Part shown: positions 1 to 7,353 of the stretch, piece after piece
Layout: every line of letters begins with the position of its first letter
Numbering within the stretch: position 1 is the stretch's first letter
NCBI GenBank assembly: GCA_002345145.1
Contig: DDVC01000110.1
Span: 1-13,336, forward strand
Origin: Bacteroidetes bacterium UBA2322
Lineage (GTDB): Bacteria > Bacteroidota > Bacteroidia > Chitinophagales > UBA2359
Direction: 5' to 3'
DNA length: 13,336 nucleotides
Made by a program: the position numbers and the translations under genes
Notes under the pieces: model-generated
The model's input: only the letters and a program-made list of their open reading frames with translations
What the model was told of the DNA's origin: nothing
Database searches by the model: none

Positions 1-94
1 TATACGCCCATTAATAGCGAGAATTGCTGTTCTCCTTAATGTGCATTTTTGCCTTTTATATATCTTACATCACCTTTTTTTATTCAACTATCAT

Positions 95-640
95 TTAAAA
101 AATAGGTCTTCGCACGGCAAAACCTAAAATTAGTTTTGTCATAAAAAGAGGTGCGATAGCATAAACAATCAAAATGTCATTTTTAAAAACAAAAGACAAA
201 ATTGTTCCTAACACAACAAATGCCGATGCAATATTTTGTTGATATTCTTTATCTTTAATCCAATTTACGATTAAAGATGCAGAAATTGTATAAAGAAATA
301 CAAAAAGAAAAAAAAGCAGTAGTTCAGGAAAAATTACAATGAATAATAATGGTTGAAGTATATGTAAACTCAAAAAAATTAATCTCAAACGACTGTTCTT
401 TTGATAATACTGATTTGTTGGTGTGGACAAATTAGCAACTACTCCACTGCTAATATCTAATACTAAAACAGCTACAAGAATATATTTCCAAATACTTAGT
501 TTTAAGGGTAAAAGGATAATTGTGAAAATCAATGCTGAAATAATTCCAACTGTATAAACCAAAATTAAATTAGATAATCGAGCCTTTTCACCATGCAATT
601 CATGAAATATCTTTGTGATTTTAATTTCTTTATCCTTCAT
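95..640 (-). CDS. Multi-span membrane protein of unknown function
   Basis: The 181-residue product has no function I can recognise. It starts with a short charged, lysine-rich stretch (residues 1-20) and then consists largely of hydrophobic segments at about 24-45, 50-70, 86-105, 108-127, 136-151 and 155-174. This suggests a small integral membrane protein with five or six spans. A polar loop after the second span carries D62, G66, N70, T73, T75, N76 and Y78-Y79, the only obvious candidate for a conserved functional motif. No signal peptide, metal site or enzyme motif is visible. The ATG at 640 begins a lysine-rich cytosolic N-terminus, and no better start lies upstream. The gene is strikingly A+T rich: 33 of 120 bases at 121-240 are G or C, against 30 of 60 at 1441-1500. 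This hints at a separate origin. It stands alone, with 307 bp separating it from the next gene on the same strand. Confidence is high that it is coding and low for any role. Confidence 0.72.
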   Translation of the reverse strand: MKDKEIKITKIFHELHGEKARLSNLILVYTVGIISALIFTIILLPLKLSIWKYILVAVLVLDISSGVVANLSTPTNQYYQKNSRLRLIFLSLHILQPLLFIVIFPELLLFFLFVFLYTISASLIVNWIKDKEYQQNIASAFVVLGTILSFVFKNDILIVYAIAPLFMTKLILGFAVRRPIF

Positions 641-736
641 TTTTTATTTATTTTTTGTTTTATACACCTATGTTCTCTCCGCCCCTTCTGTTCGTATATC
701 CAACCAATCCGGTTGCTTTTACGCACTCCCACCCCA

Positions 737-744
737 CAAACATA
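737..744 (-). promoter_or_regulatory. Candidate -7 box for the membrane protein gene
   Basis: Read on the minus strand these bases are TATGTTTG, a full match to the Bacteroidota -7 consensus TAnnTTTG. The box lies 96 bp upstream of the ATG at 640 and points towards it. No TTG -33 element is present at the usual 17-23 nt spacing, so the match could be chance. Confidence 0.3.
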
Positions 745-822
745 CAAAACAACTAAACACCCTGTATCACCTATCCACTAAAAAAACACAACTTGTTTAT
801 TCCATCCGGTTGTGGAGGGTTA

Positions 823-894
823 AAACTACCTCACCTACCAGTAGTGGGAAGCATGAGCTTTTTTGCACAGGGGCTCTATTAATGCCGGTAGTTT
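823..894. repeat. 72-bp inverted repeat, possible three-way-junction RNA
   Basis: AAACTACC at 823-830 is the exact reverse complement of GGTAGTTT at 887-894. Inside this 8-bp closing stem are two further hairpins. CCTAC (834-838) pairs with GTGGG (844-848), including one G-T pair. GAGCT (855-859) pairs with GGCTC (872-876), also with one G-T pair. Together these can fold as a closed three-way junction. The direction of any transcript cannot be decided from symmetry. Read on the minus strand it lies between the M20 gene and the membrane protein gene. It could be a structured RNA, a REP-like genomic repeat, or a chance fold. I do not recognise it as a known riboswitch class. Confidence 0.35.
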
Positions 895-947
895 GGGGCA
901 AATGAGGTGCAGCAGTTTTTTACTTCTCCATTTTTTGGAGGCGGGGT

Positions 948-2144
948 TTACGCGTTATTGAGCTCTGTAAGCGCCAGCCAAGCCATTAAACCCATGCCGG
1001 TTTTAAGGGCTTCTTCGTCTATATCAAAAGTGGGCGTATGAACATTTGAGGTAATGCCGCGCGCCACATTGCCGGTGCCAAGTCGGTAAAAACAGCCTTG
1101 GGTTACTTGTGAGTAGTAGGCAAAATCTTCGGCGGTCATGCGCATCGGAATGTCATACACATTCTCTTTGCCCAAATAAGCTATGGCGGCTTGTTTACAT
1201 CGGGCAGTAAGTTCTTCGTCGTTTACCAAAAACGGATAACCCACCGTAATATCTACCTTGCAACTGCCACCCATAGCCTCTGCAATGCCGGTAGCCATGC
1301 GGGTTATATGTGCATGGGCTTGTTTGCGCCAGTGTTCGTTCATGGTGCGCAGGGTGCCTTGCAAGGCTACACTTTCGGGAATAATGTTGTAAGCGCCGCC
1401 GGCAGAGTTAATTTTTCCAAAGGTAAGCACACAGGGTATGGTAGGGTCTGCCATGCGGCTCACTAATTGTTGGAGGGCGGTAATAATTTGTGCGGCAATT
1501 ACCACCGGGTCCACCGTAAGCTGGGGCACAGCGCCATGTCCTCCTTTACCATATACCACCATATCAATTTCATCGGCAGAAGCCATCATCATACCGCTCC
1601 TAAAACCCACTGTGCCGGCGGGTAATACCGAAAACACATGCTGTCCTATAATGCCCGATGGTTTGGGATTTTCCAGAACGCCCTCCTTAATCATCATAGA
1701 AGCGCCGCCGGGCATACGCTCCTCTGCCGGCTGAAAAATCAGTTTTACCGTGCCTTCAAAATCCTGTTTCAGGTGGTTCAAAATTTGGGCAGCACCCAGC
1801 AAACTGGCAGTATGAGCATCGTGTCCGCAGGCGTGCATAACGCCCGGCACTGTTGATTTATAGGGTACATTGTTGGCTTCGGTAATAGGCAGGGCATCCA
1901 TATCGGCGCGGAGGGCAATTGTTTTTTTGTCCGGATTTTTACCTTCAATATATGCCACCACGCCCGTGCCGGCCACTCCGGCGGTAAAAGGTATGCCATG
2001 CTGTTTTAACATAGCCTGCACATAGGCAGCGGTTTTATGCTCCTGAAACGACAGTTCGGGGTGAGCGTGTAAATGTCGCCTAATGGCAGTTACATCTTGA
2101 TGAAGTTGAGCAGATAAATGATGAATTTTTTGTGTAAGTTGCAT
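948..2144 (-). CDS. M20-family metal-dependent amidohydrolase (N-acyl-amino-acid / hippurate hydrolase type)
   Basis: This complete 398-residue enzyme belongs to peptidase family M20, amidohydrolase subgroup, which hydrolyses N-acyl or N-aminoacyl amide bonds using two metal ions in the cytoplasm. The family signatures appear in order. RADMDALPI at 79-87 is followed by the metal motif HACGHDAH at 104-111 (C106, H108). QPAEE at 138-142 holds catalytic E141 and metal ligand E142, and H169 comes in GQHV. The lid/dimerisation domain begins near GKGGHGAVP (199-207), then NIIPES at 253-258. A late metal-site histidine, H369, lies in NVHTP. No signal peptide is present. Length is normal for the family. 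The true substrate cannot be told from sequence: related enzymes act on hippurate, N-acetyl amino acids, indole-3-acetyl conjugates or N-acetyl-diaminopimelate. It is divergent from anmK, which allows but does not prove a role in recycling wall-derived amides. The start ATG at 2144 fits the usual N-terminus. Confidence 0.9.
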   Translation of the reverse strand: MQLTQKIHHLSAQLHQDVTAIRRHLHAHPELSFQEHKTAAYVQAMLKQHGIPFTAGVAGTGVVAYIEGKNPDKKTIALRADMDALPITEANNVPYKSTVPGVMHACGHDAHTASLLGAAQILNHLKQDFEGTVKLIFQPAEERMPGGASMMIKEGVLENPKPSGIIGQHVFSVLPAGTVGFRSGMMMASADEIDMVVYGKGGHGAVPQLTVDPVVIAAQIITALQQLVSRMADPTIPCVLTFGKINSAGGAYNIIPESVALQGTLRTMNEHWRKQAHAHITRMATGIAEAMGGSCKVDITVGYPFLVNDEELTARCKQAAIAYLGKENVYDIPMRMTAEDFAYYSQVTQGCFYRLGTGNVARGITSNVHTPTFDIDEEALKTGMGLMAWLALTELNNA

Positions 2145-2279
2145 GAAAAATTATTTGAGATTTTGTGGCAAACGCCATAAAATTAGCCTATGATAGCCAT
2201 TTTTTGGGCGCACTTCCTTAATAACTGTATGTGGTATGGGGCGGTTCAGTATAAGGTATAAAGAAGTTGGGTTAAAGGG

Positions 2280-2312
2280 CAAATATCAGAAAAGTGGCGT
2301 TATATTTGCCAA
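2280..2312 (-). promoter_or_regulatory. Candidate promoter of the M20 hydrolase gene
   Basis: On the minus strand TTG (2312-2310) is followed after 22 nt by GATATTTG (2287-2280). The box matches TAnnTTTG at five of its six fixed positions, and the spacing lies within the 17-23 nt reported for Flavobacterium promoters. A start near 2273 would give a leader of about 129 nt. The TTG lies inside the palindrome CAACCGGTTG, and the region overlaps the proposed anmK promoter on the other strand. Confidence 0.35.
2301..2308 (+). promoter_or_regulatory. Candidate -7 box for anmK
   Basis: TATATTTG fully matches the Bacteroidota -7 consensus TAnnTTTG. It lies 81 bp upstream of the anmK ATG in the right direction. 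The nearest upstream TTG is 31 nt away, outside the usual spacing, so a -33 element is not evident. The perfect palindrome CAACCGGTTG (2310-2319) starts two bases downstream, about where transcription would begin, and could be an operator. Confidence 0.4.
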
Positions 2313-2388
2313 CCGGTTGCCACAGAGCCTGCAAGGGCAAGATATGGGGTAAACTTCTAAAAAAAAACAAGGCAAATAACAGTACTTC

Positions 2389-3486
2389 ATGCAAACATAC
2401 CGCATCATCGGGTTAATGTCGGGCACTTCGCTCGATGGGTTAGATATAGCCTATTGCACCTTTACCCACCACCAAAATACATGGCAATACAGCATAACCC
2501 ATGCCGAGTGTATTCCTTATCCCGATGCGTGGAAACAGCGCTTAGGCGGGTTAATACATACCGATATTGTTACCTATCTAAAAACCGATGCCGAGTATGG
2601 TTTTTACATAGCTCAGTTGGTAAACGGATTTATGCACAGGCATGGGTTAATGGGTAAAACAGATTGCATTGCTTGGCACGGGCAAACCATTATACACCAA
2701 CCCCAAAACCGATTTACCGCCCAAATAGGCAACGGCGCTGAACTGGCAGTGCATACCGGTGTGCCGGTGGTGTGCAACCTGCGCGCCAATGATGTGGCTG
2801 CCGGTGGACAGGGTGCACCCGTAGTACCTATTACCGATAAATGGCTGTTTCCGCAGTATTTATTTTGTTTAAATATTGGAGGTATTGCCAATATATCTTG
2901 CAAACTTGCCGGCGGCGGCATAATAGGTTACGATATTTGCCCTGCCAACCTGCTGCTAAATTACCTTGCCTCCTTACAAGGCTTGCCCTACGACCCCAAC
3001 GGCAACCTTGCCCAAAGCGGCAGTTTACACCCGCCTCTGCTGCAACAGCTAAACACTTTGCCTTTTTATGGACAGCCTTATCCAAAATCGCTCGATGCCG
3101 GTTTTGTGCCCAATCACATACTGCCCCTGCTGCAACATGCCGGCACCCTGCCCACTACCCACCTCCTGCACACCGCTACCGAACATATTGCTACCCAAAT
3201 AGCGGCTCAGGTAACCCTGCTGCTACAACAAGCCCAACCCGATATTTCTCTTGCTCCGCAAATGCTTATTACCGGTGGCGGCGCTTTTAATGATTACTTA
3301 GTCAGCCGCATTGCTGCACTCTCTCATATTCCTTGCATTGTTCCGCACCAGCTTACAGTAAACTATAAAGAAGCGCTGGCTATGGCTTTTATGGCAGCCC
3401 TCAGACTGCAAGGGCAGCCCAACTGCCTAAGTACCGTTACCGGTGCGGCAAAAGATACCATTGGCGGTTGTATTTACCTTGGCTAA
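2389..3486 (+). CDS. anmK: Anhydro-N-acetylmuramic acid kinase
   Basis: AnmK hydrolyses the 1,6-anhydro ring of anhydro-N-acetylmuramic acid and phosphorylates it with ATP to MurNAc-6-phosphate. This returns murein turnover sugar to metabolism (next step MurQ, not in this window). The 365-residue length matches the family. The N-terminal phosphate-binding motif GLMSGTSLDGLDIA is at 8-21. It is followed by AWHGQT (95-100), QIGNGAELA (112-120), the DVAAGGQGAP loop (135-144), LNIGGIANIS (161-170), and the catalytic Asp region GYDICPAN (180-187, D182). GGGAFNDYL (296-304) and KEALAMAF (327-334) complete the ATPase-fold core. The catalytic block differs from the DTGPGN form of the E. coli type, but the aspartate is kept. 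The ATG at 2389 sits directly before the first motif, so the start is secure. It is a cytoplasmic protein, divergent from the M20 hydrolase gene and 145 bp ahead of dnaG. Confidence 0.96.
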   Translation: MQTYRIIGLMSGTSLDGLDIAYCTFTHHQNTWQYSITHAECIPYPDAWKQRLGGLIHTDIVTYLKTDAEYGFYIAQLVNGFMHRHGLMGKTDCIAWHGQTIIHQPQNRFTAQIGNGAELAVHTGVPVVCNLRANDVAAGGQGAPVVPITDKWLFPQYLFCLNIGGIANISCKLAGGGIIGYDICPANLLLNYLASLQGLPYDPNGNLAQSGSLHPPLLQQLNTLPFYGQPYPKSLDAGFVPNHILPLLQHAGTLPTTHLLHTATEHIATQIAAQVTLLLQQAQPDISLAPQMLITGGGAFNDYLVSRIAALSHIPCIVPHQLTVNYKEALAMAFMAALRLQGQPNCLSTVTGAAKDTIGGCIYLG

Positions 3487-3509
3487 ATATACTATATAAA
3501 GTATGTTTT
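3479..3509 (+). promoter_or_regulatory. Candidate dnaG promoter overlapping the anmK stop
   Basis: TTG at 3479-3481 is followed after 20 nt by TATGTTTT at 3502-3509, which fits TAnnTTTG except for the final base. The spacing fits the Flavobacterium promoter pattern. A start near 3516 would give a leader of about 116 nt before the dnaG ATG at 3632. The same stretch holds a weak AT-rich stem (ATACT 3489-3493 with AGTAT 3500-3504, then a T-run) that could instead act as a poor anmK terminator. Confidence 0.3.
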
Positions 3510-3631
3510 TATGTGCCAACAAATGGGGCAATTAAAAATAAACCGCCACTGCACCAATCACCCTTTGCAGTTGTTTATAACCATTGCCTTATAAACAGGC
3601 AGTTTGTTTCACCATTTATGCCCCGCCGCCC

Positions 3632-5572
3632 ATGATACCAGAGCCGGTAGTAGCCGCCATCTTAGATGCCGCCCGCATAGAGGAGGTAGTGGGCGATTTT
3701 GTAAACTTAAAACGCCGCGGGGCAAACCTCATCGGGTTATGTCCGTTTCATAATGAGCGCACACCCTCCTTTTCGGTATCGCCGGCAAAGGGCATTTACA
3801 AATGTTTTGGTTGCTCGGCGGCGGGCAGCGCGGTAAAGTTCATTATGGAACATGAAAAAATGAGCTACCCCGAAGCGCTGCACTACCTTGCCAAAAAATA
3901 CCACATACTAATAGAAGAGGTAACCGATGAGCAGGGTAAACAAGAAAAACAACTGCACGAAAGCCTGTATGTAGCCACCGATTTTGCCCGCCGGCATTTT
4001 ACCCAAAATATGCTGCAAACCGATGAGGGCAGAAGCGTAGCGCTGGGGTATTTTTTGGAGCGTGGTTTTACCCCTGCCACTATCGAAAAATTTCAATTGG
4101 GTTACAGCCTCGAAACTGCAGACGCCTTCCTTGCCGAAGCAAAAAAACAGCAATATAACCCCGATATGCTCCAAAAAGCGGGTCTGCTAAGCCATAAAGA
4201 CGGGCGTTACTTTCCGTTTTTTAGAGCAAGGGTTATGTTTCCGGTGCATAACCTATCGGGCAAGGTGGTGGCGTTTGCGGGCAGAACCCTATCAAAAGAT
4301 AAAAAACAACCTAAATACATCAACTCGCCCGAAACCGATATCTACCTAAAAAGCAAAACCTTATATGGTCTTTACTTTGCCAAAAACAGCATCAGGCAAA
4401 AAAACGAGTGTATATTGGTAGAGGGTTATACCGATGTAATTTCTATGGCACAAGCCGGTATCGAAAACGTAGTGGCATCATCGGGCACCTCGCTTACCCA
4501 AGACCAAATAAGGCTCATTAATCGCTACACGCCCAATATCACCCTCCTTTTTGACGGCGATGCGGCAGGCATAAAAGCCGCCCTCAGAGGGGTAGATTTG
4601 GTGCTGGAAGAAGGGCTGAACGTAAAAATTGCCGTGCTCCCGCCCAATGAAGACCCCGATAGCTTTGTTCAAAAACATGGTAAACAGCAAACCTTAGACT
4701 ACCTGCACCAACACGCCACCGATTTTGTGCTGTTTAAAACCCAACTCCTGCTCCATGATGCCCAAAACGAACCGGTAAAAATGGCAGAGTTGGTAAAAGA
4801 TATTATCCAAACCATTGCCATTATTCCCGACCCCATTAAACGCGCCATGTACGTTAAAGAGTGCACCAGCCTGCTCAATTTACCCGAAGCGCTCATTATT
4901 AACGAAATAAATAAGATTAAATGGAAAAAAATAGACAAAGACAATAACGCCACCACCCCGCCCGATGTACAAACTAAAACCCAACAAAATAAACCGGCAG
5001 CTCCTGCGCTTATAAGTGAGCTGATTTGCGAGCGCGAAATTATACGCGTTTTGCTGGAATTTGGCACAAAAGAAATACCTATTGAAAAAGTACACGAAAC
5101 CACTAACCATACTCTTACCGATTATGTAACCGTAGCCGCATGTATAGTAGATGAATTGCACGAACTGCCCTTTGAAAAAACCCTTTATGCCAAAATTTTT
5201 ACCTACTTTAAACACGCCATTGACCAAAACGAACCGCCCCCTACCTCCGATTTTTTCCTCCTCCACCCCGATGAGCAAATCAGCCGTTTAGCCATAGACC
5301 TGCTCGCCAGCCCACACGAAATAAGCGAAAATTGGGAAAAAATGCACGGTATTTTTATTACCGAAGTCGTTACGCGGTTTAAAGATGAAGTGCTTGACCT
5401 TATTAACCACTACAAACTCACCCACGTTATAAAAAAAATAACCGAAATTTCGGATAAACTCAAAACCTCCTCCTCCCAAGAAGAACTAACCGAACTGCTT
5501 CAACAACACATATTACTCACCTCTTGGAAACAAGATTTAGCAAAACTTTTGGGTATTACCATAAAACGGTAA
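3632..5572 (+). CDS. dnaG: DNA primase
   Basis: DnaG makes the short RNA primers for lagging-strand replication and works with the DnaB helicase. The 646-residue product has the standard three-part layout. The N-terminal CHC2 zinc finger uses C37, H40, C58 and C61 (CPFH at 37-40, CFGC at 58-61). The catalytic core includes the Toprim fold, with E264 in VEGYTD and the metal-binding pair D308/D310 in FDGDAAG. After about residue 450 comes a variable low-complexity linker rich in N, T, Q and P, then a helical C-terminal part expected to bind the helicase. I chose the ATG at 3632 rather than the in-frame TTG at 3584, because the family N-terminus begins at I-P-E and the extra 16 residues are unlike the family. 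No Shine-Dalgarno is visible, which is normal for this phylum. All catalytic residues are present. It lies 145 bp downstream of anmK. Confidence 0.96.
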   Translation: MIPEPVVAAILDAARIEEVVGDFVNLKRRGANLIGLCPFHNERTPSFSVSPAKGIYKCFGCSAAGSAVKFIMEHEKMSYPEALHYLAKKYHILIEEVTDEQGKQEKQLHESLYVATDFARRHFTQNMLQTDEGRSVALGYFLERGFTPATIEKFQLGYSLETADAFLAEAKKQQYNPDMLQKAGLLSHKDGRYFPFFRARVMFPVHNLSGKVVAFAGRTLSKDKKQPKYINSPETDIYLKSKTLYGLYFAKNSIRQKNECILVEGYTDVISMAQAGIENVVASSGTSLTQDQIRLINRYTPNITLLFDGDAAGIKAALRGVDLVLEEGLNVKIAVLPPNEDPDSFVQKHGKQQTLDYLHQHATDFVLFKTQLLLHDAQNEPVKMAELVKDIIQTIAIIPDPIKRAMYVKECTSLLNLPEALIINEINKIKWKKIDKDNNATTPPDVQTKTQQNKPAAPALISELICEREIIRVLLEFGTKEIPIEKVHETTNHTLTDYVTVAACIVDELHELPFEKTLYAKIFTYFKHAIDQNEPPPTSDFFLLHPDEQISRLAIDLLASPHEISENWEKMHGIFITEVVTRFKDEVLDLINHYKLTHVIKKITEISDKLKTSSSQEELTELLQQHILLTSWKQDLAKLLGITIKR

Positions 5573-5599
5573 CTTTGCAGGGGTATTTTTACCATAAGG

Positions 5600-5635
5600 T
5601 ATTGATGCTGCCCAATTTTTAGCTATTGATGCTGC
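5600..5635 (+). repeat. 12-bp direct repeat downstream of dnaG
   Basis: TATTGATGCTGC occurs at 5600-5611 and again at 5624-5635, a 24-bp period. Each copy is followed by a related ATTTT...TAGC stretch, so this looks like a degenerate two-unit tandem repeat. It lies in the 203-bp gap between dnaG and the thioredoxin gene. Its role is unknown. Confidence 0.5.
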
Positions 5636-5677
5636 ATTTTGCCTAATTAGCCGTTGTTTGTGTACTCCGCGCACAAG

Positions 5678-5701
5678 TTAGTTATCTAATTTTTTATTTT
5701 T
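5678..5701 (+). terminator. Weak candidate terminator after dnaG
   Basis: TTAG (5678-5681) can pair with CTAA (5686-5689) over a four-base loop, followed by TTTTTTATTTTT at 5690-5701. The T-run is good, but the stem is short and mostly AT, so the call is tentative. The rest of the 5573-5775 gap shows a GGTA/TACC mini-hairpin at 5582-5593 and the 12-bp direct repeat. No clear promoter for the next gene was found. Confidence 0.22.
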
Positions 5702-5775
5702 CACCTTACCCTATCAGCCATAGCGCTATCAATCAAATAAAACCCCCAACTAATTTTTCCACCTCTAATACGCCC

Positions 5776-7299
5776 ATGAAAAACTTAACCTTACCTCAGC
5801 CGCCGTCGTTGCAGTTGCCGTTGTTTGTATCCTCACAAACAATCCAAACAACACAAACACAATTAACCCAACTCCTTCTCCTTTTCCTCCTCCTGTTTAG
5901 CTTCACCCTTCCGCTCCGCGCGCAGCAAGCCAAGCCGGTGGTTATTAAAGGCACAGTAGCCAACCCGCAAGGGCGCACAGTGGCGGTTTCCATTTTTGCC
6001 AATCCGCTCACCAATCCTTTTACCTATACCGATACCTTAGACGCCAACAATGCCTTCCGCATTTCGTTTGATTTGGGTATTCCCCTTCCGGTGCAATTGG
6101 TGCATGGCAGGGGGTTAAGTGTACCCATTTACCTTGAGCCCGGCGATAGCTTGGTTATTGCCGCCAATGGCATGAACTACGCCGGCGATATGCAGTTTGC
6201 CGGAAAAGGGCAAGCGGTAAACCACCAAATTTGCCTTCGCGATTTTGACCGCGCTTTTGCCGTGCGAGGCATTACCTACAATAATATGCAGCAAGTGCGC
6301 CTGCTCAATTTTGAGCAATACCGAAGTTTTACCGATAGCCTGCGCAATGCCCAAATGCAGTTTTTAACCGGCTTTACCCAAAAAACACCCGTTTCGGAAT
6401 CGTTTAAAAACCTGTTTAAAATAATGGTAGATTGTCAATGGGGAGCCGCCCTACTCAATTACCCCAATGACCACGCCCGATTTAACGCCAAACAAACCAT
6501 TGAAATACCCGCCAACTACAATACTTTCCTCAATGAGCTTCGGTTTTTAGATGATAATGCGGTGCTTATTCCGGCGTATATTCAATTTATTGACGCTTTT
6601 TTTAATTCCTCCTTTAACCAGCAGGTGTTAAGCGGCAAACCCAATTACAACTTAGATAACCTGTATATAGACCAATACGAGTTTGCCAAAACTGCCATTA
6701 AGGGCAAAGCTATGTACTACATTATGGCAAAGGTATTTACCGAAGGGGTACAAAATGGGCGCATAGAAATCATTAACACCAAGTACAATGAGTTTATGAG
6801 TACCTGCCCTTATCCCGAATACAAGGAAGTAGTAGAATTTATGCACAAAAGCAACTTGTATTTGGCTGCCGGAAGCCCTGCGCCCGCTTTTACGCTGGAA
6901 AGCATAGATGGCAAAATGGTTTCGCTATCCGATTTAAAAGGCAAGGTCATTTATCTCGATTTTTGGGCTACTTGGTGCGGACCCTGCAAACAACAACTGC
7001 CACACGGAAAAAAACTGAAAGAGCAGTTTGAAGGCAAAGATGTAGTGTTTTTATACATCTCTACCGATAAGGAACGCAGCCAGTGGGAAAACTATGTAAA
7101 GAACCAAAACCTGCCCGGCTTGCACCTCATTGCCACCGGTCAAAATGCCCAAATCATTGGGCAGCAATACCAAGTGCGCGGCATTCCCAAGTATTTTATC
7201 ATTGACCGAAACGGCAATATAGCCAACAGTAAACCCCGCCGCCCATCTGAACAACCCTGGGTAGCACAACAAATAGAAGAAGCCCTCAAAATTAAGTAA
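5776..7299 (+). CDS. TlpA-like thioredoxin-fold protein, exported
   Basis: This 507-residue protein is a periplasmic or envelope thiol-disulfide protein of the Bacteroidota TlpA type. A leader with a hydrophobic core at about 33-47 ends at LRA|QQ (predicted cleavage after A49). The polar part before the core is unusually long (about 32 residues). Residues about 55-130 form a beta-rich N-terminal domain like the DUF4369-type module often joined to TlpA domains. A helical middle region spans roughly 145-355. The C-terminal AhpC/TSA-thioredoxin domain starts near residue 365. Its active site WCGPC gives redox cysteines C401 and C404, and the cis-proline is P471 in RGIPKYFIID. All redox residues are intact, so a reductase or cytochrome-maturation-like role is plausible, but the target is unknown. 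The ATG at 5776 is the only Met before the signal peptide. In-frame TTG codons between 5807 and 5830 would shorten the leader and cannot be excluded. It may share a transcript with cdaA, but 268 bp separate them. Confidence 0.88.
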   Translation: MKNLTLPQPPSLQLPLFVSSQTIQTTQTQLTQLLLLFLLLFSFTLPLRAQQAKPVVIKGTVANPQGRTVAVSIFANPLTNPFTYTDTLDANNAFRISFDLGIPLPVQLVHGRGLSVPIYLEPGDSLVIAANGMNYAGDMQFAGKGQAVNHQICLRDFDRAFAVRGITYNNMQQVRLLNFEQYRSFTDSLRNAQMQFLTGFTQKTPVSESFKNLFKIMVDCQWGAALLNYPNDHARFNAKQTIEIPANYNTFLNELRFLDDNAVLIPAYIQFIDAFFNSSFNQQVLSGKPNYNLDNLYIDQYEFAKTAIKGKAMYYIMAKVFTEGVQNGRIEIINTKYNEFMSTCPYPEYKEVVEFMHKSNLYLAAGSPAPAFTLESIDGKMVSLSDLKGKVIYLDFWATWCGPCKQQLPHGKKLKEQFEGKDVVFLYISTDKERSQWENYVKNQNLPGLHLIATGQNAQIIGQQYQVRGIPKYFIIDRNGNIANSKPRRPSEQPWVAQQIEEALKIK

Positions 7300-7344
7300 C
7301 CGGATTATTGCCGCTATTTGTGGCTGCTATTGGCTGTATATCCC

Positions 7345-7353
7345 GCTATCGGG
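7345..7353. repeat. Left 9-bp flanking direct repeat (possible target duplication)
   Basis: GCTATCGGG here is identical to 7504-7512, and the pair directly borders the inverted repeats of the 150-bp element. This is what a target-site duplication looks like. The left copy is also part of a small palindrome, CCCG-ctat-CGGG (7342-7353). The motif could therefore be part of a genomic repeat family rather than a true duplication. Confidence 0.5.

Larger units (their letters stand above)
641..947. other. 307-bp intergenic region
   Basis: This region lies between the 3' end of the M20 hydrolase gene and the 5' end of the membrane protein gene. Short open frames on the plus strand here are low-complexity and I do not consider them coding. 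It holds a T-rich tract next to the membrane protein start, a small hairpin (CAACC 701-705 with GGTTG 711-715), the candidate -7 box at 737-744, the three-way-junction inverted repeat at 823-894, and a short stem (CTCCA/TGGAG, about 927-941) just past the hydrolase stop. The last could weakly end its transcription, but no U-run follows it. Confidence 0.5.

Noticed and set aside
19..34. Small hairpin GAGAA/TTCTC at the left edge as a terminator for the membrane protein gene
   Set aside because: The stem is only 5 bp and no T-run follows on the minus strand; 1-94 otherwise shows nothing I can support.
593..905. Two overlapping plus-strand open frames antisense to and beyond the membrane protein start
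   Set aside because: The translations are low-complexity, follow the T-rich composition and overlap each other; one shares sequence with the real gene on the other strand.
2178..2185. TAATTTTA on the minus strand as the -7 box of the hydrolase gene
   Set aside because: It fits TAnnTTTG except for one base but has no TTG at 17-23 nt; the 2280-2312 pair has correct spacing.
2841..3290. 149-codon open frame inside anmK in another frame
   Set aside because: Its translation is Arg/Cys/Pro-rich and unlike a protein, while the anmK frame carries all family motifs.
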